DNA of 16,817 nucleotides from Streptococcus sp. (GTDB lineage Bacteria; Bacillota; Bacilli; Lactobacillales; Streptococcaceae): positions 1-16,817 of the forward strand of contig NZ_JAPJPF010000043.1 in NCBI RefSeq assembly GCF_030825805.1, in the 5' to 3' direction. The notes under the pieces are model-generated. The model saw nothing but the letters and a program-made list of their open reading frames with translations. It was not told the origin of the DNA and did no database searches. Shown piece by piece: positions 15,327-16,817 of the stretch; position 1 is the stretch's first letter, and each line of letters opens with the position of its first letter. Position numbers and translations under genes: made by a program.

Positions 15327-16676
15327 ATGAAAGTAGTTAAATTTGGTGGTAGTTCATTAGCATCTGCTACCCAGTTAGAAAAAGTATTCAATATCGTTAA
15401 AGAAGATGAAGCCCGTCAATACGTGGTCGTTTCTGCTCCAGGGAAACGCAATGCGGAGGACACAAAAGTCACAGATGCCCTCATCAAGTATTTTAAAGAA
15501 TATACCAACGGAAAAGATACGAACCAAAGTCAAGAATGGATTATCAATCGCTATCGATCTATTACAGAGGAGTTAGACTTAGACGAGGAAATTATCGAAG
15601 AGATTGCTAGAGATATCAAATCCCTTGCAACACTTCCCAAGTCTGACAACACTTTCTTATATGATACCTTCTTAGCAGCTGGAGAAAACAACAATGCGAA
15701 ACTCATCGCAGCTTACTTTGTAAAAAAGGGGTTAGAAGCAAAATATATCCATCCAAAAGATGCAGGTATCTTTGTAACAAGTGAACCTTGCAATGCCCGC
15801 ATTCTTCCTTCTAGTTACGATAAGATTGAAGAACTGAGAAACCATAATGAAATTTTAGTGATCCCTGGATTCTTTGGAATTACTAAAGAAGGCCAAGTCT
15901 GTACTTTTTCAAGAGGTGGTTCTGATATTACAGGATCAATTATCGCAGCGGGAGTTAAAGCAGATCTCTACGAGAACTTTACAGACGTCGATGGTATTTT
16001 TGCAGCTCACCCAGGCATTATCAAACAGCCACATTCTATTCCTGAGTTAACCTATAAGGAGATGCGGGAATTAGCCTATGCTGGCTTTAGTGTCCTCCAT
16101 GATGAAGCACTGGTACCAGCCTATCGTGGAAAGATTCCAATGGTGATCAAGAACACCAACAATCCAAAACATCCAGGTACGAAGATTGTGCTGAACCATA
16201 CCGATGAAAATGTTAAAGTTGTTGGAATTGCAGGAGATTCTGGATTTGTCAGCATTAATACCACCAAATACCTAATGAATAGAGAAGTCGGATTTGGTAG
16301 AAAACTATTACAAATTTTAGAAGATTTGAATATTAGTTGGGATCACATGCCAACTGGAATTGACGATTTATCGGTTATTCTACGTTCGAAAGAATTAACC
16401 CCAATTAAAGAACAAGAAATCTTAAAACATTTAATCCAAGACTTACAAGTGGACTATGCAGAAATCGAACATGATCTTTCTATTATCATGATAGTAGGAG
16501 AAAATATGAAAAATCAGATCGGTGTAACTGCAACAGCTACGAAAGCTTTATCAGAAAACAACATTAATATCCAAATGATTTCCCAAGGATCCAGTGAAGT
16601 TTCTATCATGTTTGTAGTTAATCAAGAACAAGAAAAACAAGCCATAAAAGCTCTATACAATGTATTCTTTAACTAA
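15327..16676 (+). CDS. lysC: Aspartate kinase
   Basis: Phosphorylates aspartate, the first step of the lysine/threonine/methionine family; in streptococci it also feeds peptidoglycan lysine. The 449 residues begin with the kinase signature MKVVKFGGSSLA (1-12). The catalytic/nucleotide block is FSRGGSDITGSIIAAG (194-209) and YENFTDVDGIFAAHP (215-229). Two C-terminal ACT domains (about 300-375 and 385-449, the second with NNINIQMISQGSSEVSIMFVV) indicate amino-acid feedback. No homoserine dehydrogenase domain is present, so it is monofunctional; the symbol (lysC or thrA-like) is by convention. The start at 15327 has AAAGGAG about 6 nt upstream; the upstream in-frame ATG at 15309 is rejected. It is a single-gene unit bounded by its own promoter and terminator. 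Confidence 0.95.
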   Translation: MKVVKFGGSSLASATQLEKVFNIVKEDEARQYVVVSAPGKRNAEDTKVTDALIKYFKEYTNGKDTNQSQEWIINRYRSITEELDLDEEIIEEIARDIKSLATLPKSDNTFLYDTFLAAGENNNAKLIAAYFVKKGLEAKYIHPKDAGIFVTSEPCNARILPSSYDKIEELRNHNEILVIPGFFGITKEGQVCTFSRGGSDITGSIIAAGVKADLYENFTDVDGIFAAHPGIIKQPHSIPELTYKEMRELAYAGFSVLHDEALVPAYRGKIPMVIKNTNNPKHPGTKIVLNHTDENVKVVGIAGDSGFVSINTTKYLMNREVGFGRKLLQILEDLNISWDHMPTGIDDLSVILRSKELTPIKEQEILKHLIQDLQVDYAEIEHDLSIIMIVGENMKNQIGVTATATKALSENNINIQMISQGSSEVSIMFVVNQEQEKQAIKALYNVFFN

Positions 16677-16701
16677 AAAAAGGTTCGAAAGAACCTTTTT
16701 T
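16676..16701. terminator. Terminator of the aspartate kinase gene
   Basis: Perfect 11-bp stem AAAAAAGGTTC / GAACCTTTTTT with a GAAA loop. The left arm begins at the last base of the stop codon. The A-run gives a T-run on the opposite strand as well, so it may also stop transcription arriving from the tRNA side. Confidence 0.9.
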
Positions 16702-16711
16702 ACTTATCTAA

Positions 16712-16738
16712 TAAAAAAGAAAAATAAAAAAGAAAAAT
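16712..16738. repeat. Short A-rich tandem repeat
   Basis: Two adjacent copies of AAAAAAGAAAAAT lie between the kinase terminator and the tRNA terminator. This is simple low-complexity sequence with no evident function. Confidence 0.6.
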
Positions 16739-16758
16739 AAAAAAAAACCCCTTTCGGG
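16739..16758 (-). terminator. Terminator of the tRNA-Asn transcript
   Basis: On the minus strand CCC-GAAA-GGG is a short G/C hairpin followed by a nine-T run (preceded by one extra G). It lies 6 nt after the tRNA 3' end. Short stem, but the long T-run and GAAA loop make it a plausible tRNA terminator. Confidence 0.65.
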
Positions 16759-16764
16759 CACTTA

Positions 16765-16817
16765 CTCCGCCAGTAGGACTCGAACCTACGACATCATGAT
16801 TAACAGTCATGCGCTAC
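16765..16817 (-). tRNA. tRNA-Asn (anticodon GTT), 5' part outside window
   Basis: Read on the minus strand: anticodon stem CATGA / TCATG around loop CTGTTAA, giving anticodon GTT (16804-16802); T arm GTAGG-TTCGAGT-CCTAC; acceptor 3' strand TGGCGGA and discriminator G at 16765. The sequence after it is TAA, so CCA is not encoded and must be added enzymatically. The D arm is cut by the window edge. It probably belongs to a tRNA unit continuing to the right. Confidence 0.95.

Noticed and set aside
1..16817. A novel defence, mobile or biosynthetic system
   Set aside because: Every open frame of convincing quality belongs to a well-known housekeeping family in its normal streptococcal context. 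No transposase, integrase, direct-repeat array, att site or compositional break was seen.

Overview
The window is an ordinary, densely packed core-genome segment of a low-GC Gram-positive coccus. It is most likely an oral Streptococcus of the sanguinis/mitis type. Three things point there: a complete streptococcal fatty-acid synthesis cluster (FabK instead of FabI, FabM plus FabZ for unsaturated acids, a FabT repressor), a manLMN mannose-family PTS followed by a DUF956 gene, and T-box control of serS. The species cannot be fixed from this sequence alone. I see no mobile element, CRISPR array, prophage or evident foreign DNA, and no stretch over 300 bases lacks a gene.

Layout. Positions 1-2528 (+) hold the end of manL, then manM and manN, closed by a perfect hairpin terminator. 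A small DUF956 gene (manO, 2607-2975) follows, behind its own extended -10 promoter. Positions 2965-4470 hold the serS promoter, a serine T-box leader and serS. A bidirectional terminator at 4479-4517 separates serS from the convergent fatty-acid cluster. That cluster fills 4516-15113 on the minus strand. In transcription order it is fabM, fabT, fabH, acpP, fabK, fabD, fabG, fabF, accB, fabZ, accC, accD, accA. A divergent intergenic region (15114-15326) leads to a plus-strand aspartate kinase gene (15327-16676), its terminator, and a tRNA-Asn gene on the minus strand that runs off the right edge.

How it works together. AccA, AccB, AccC and AccD make malonyl-CoA, and FabD moves the malonyl group to ACP. 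FabH starts chains and FabF elongates them. FabG, FabZ and FabK carry out the reductive cycle. FabM diverts the 10-carbon enoyl-ACP to the cis isomer for unsaturated acids. FabT is expected to repress the pathway. Candidate FabT sites (a TTTGA-N3-TCAAA-like palindrome) are visible before fabT and before fabK, and a less convincing palindrome lies in the fabM leader. Genes inside the cluster are nearly contiguous (TAATG or ATGA overlaps, gaps of 1-24 nt), except at fabM/fabT, fabH/acpP, acpP/fabK and accC/accD. Each of those gaps holds a hairpin or palindrome.

I find no previously undescribed system. The points most worth a second look are regulatory: the unusual nesting of the serS T-box terminator and antiterminator, the 60-nt hairpin between accC and accD, the operator-containing inverted repeat before fabK, and the palindrome in the fabM leader.
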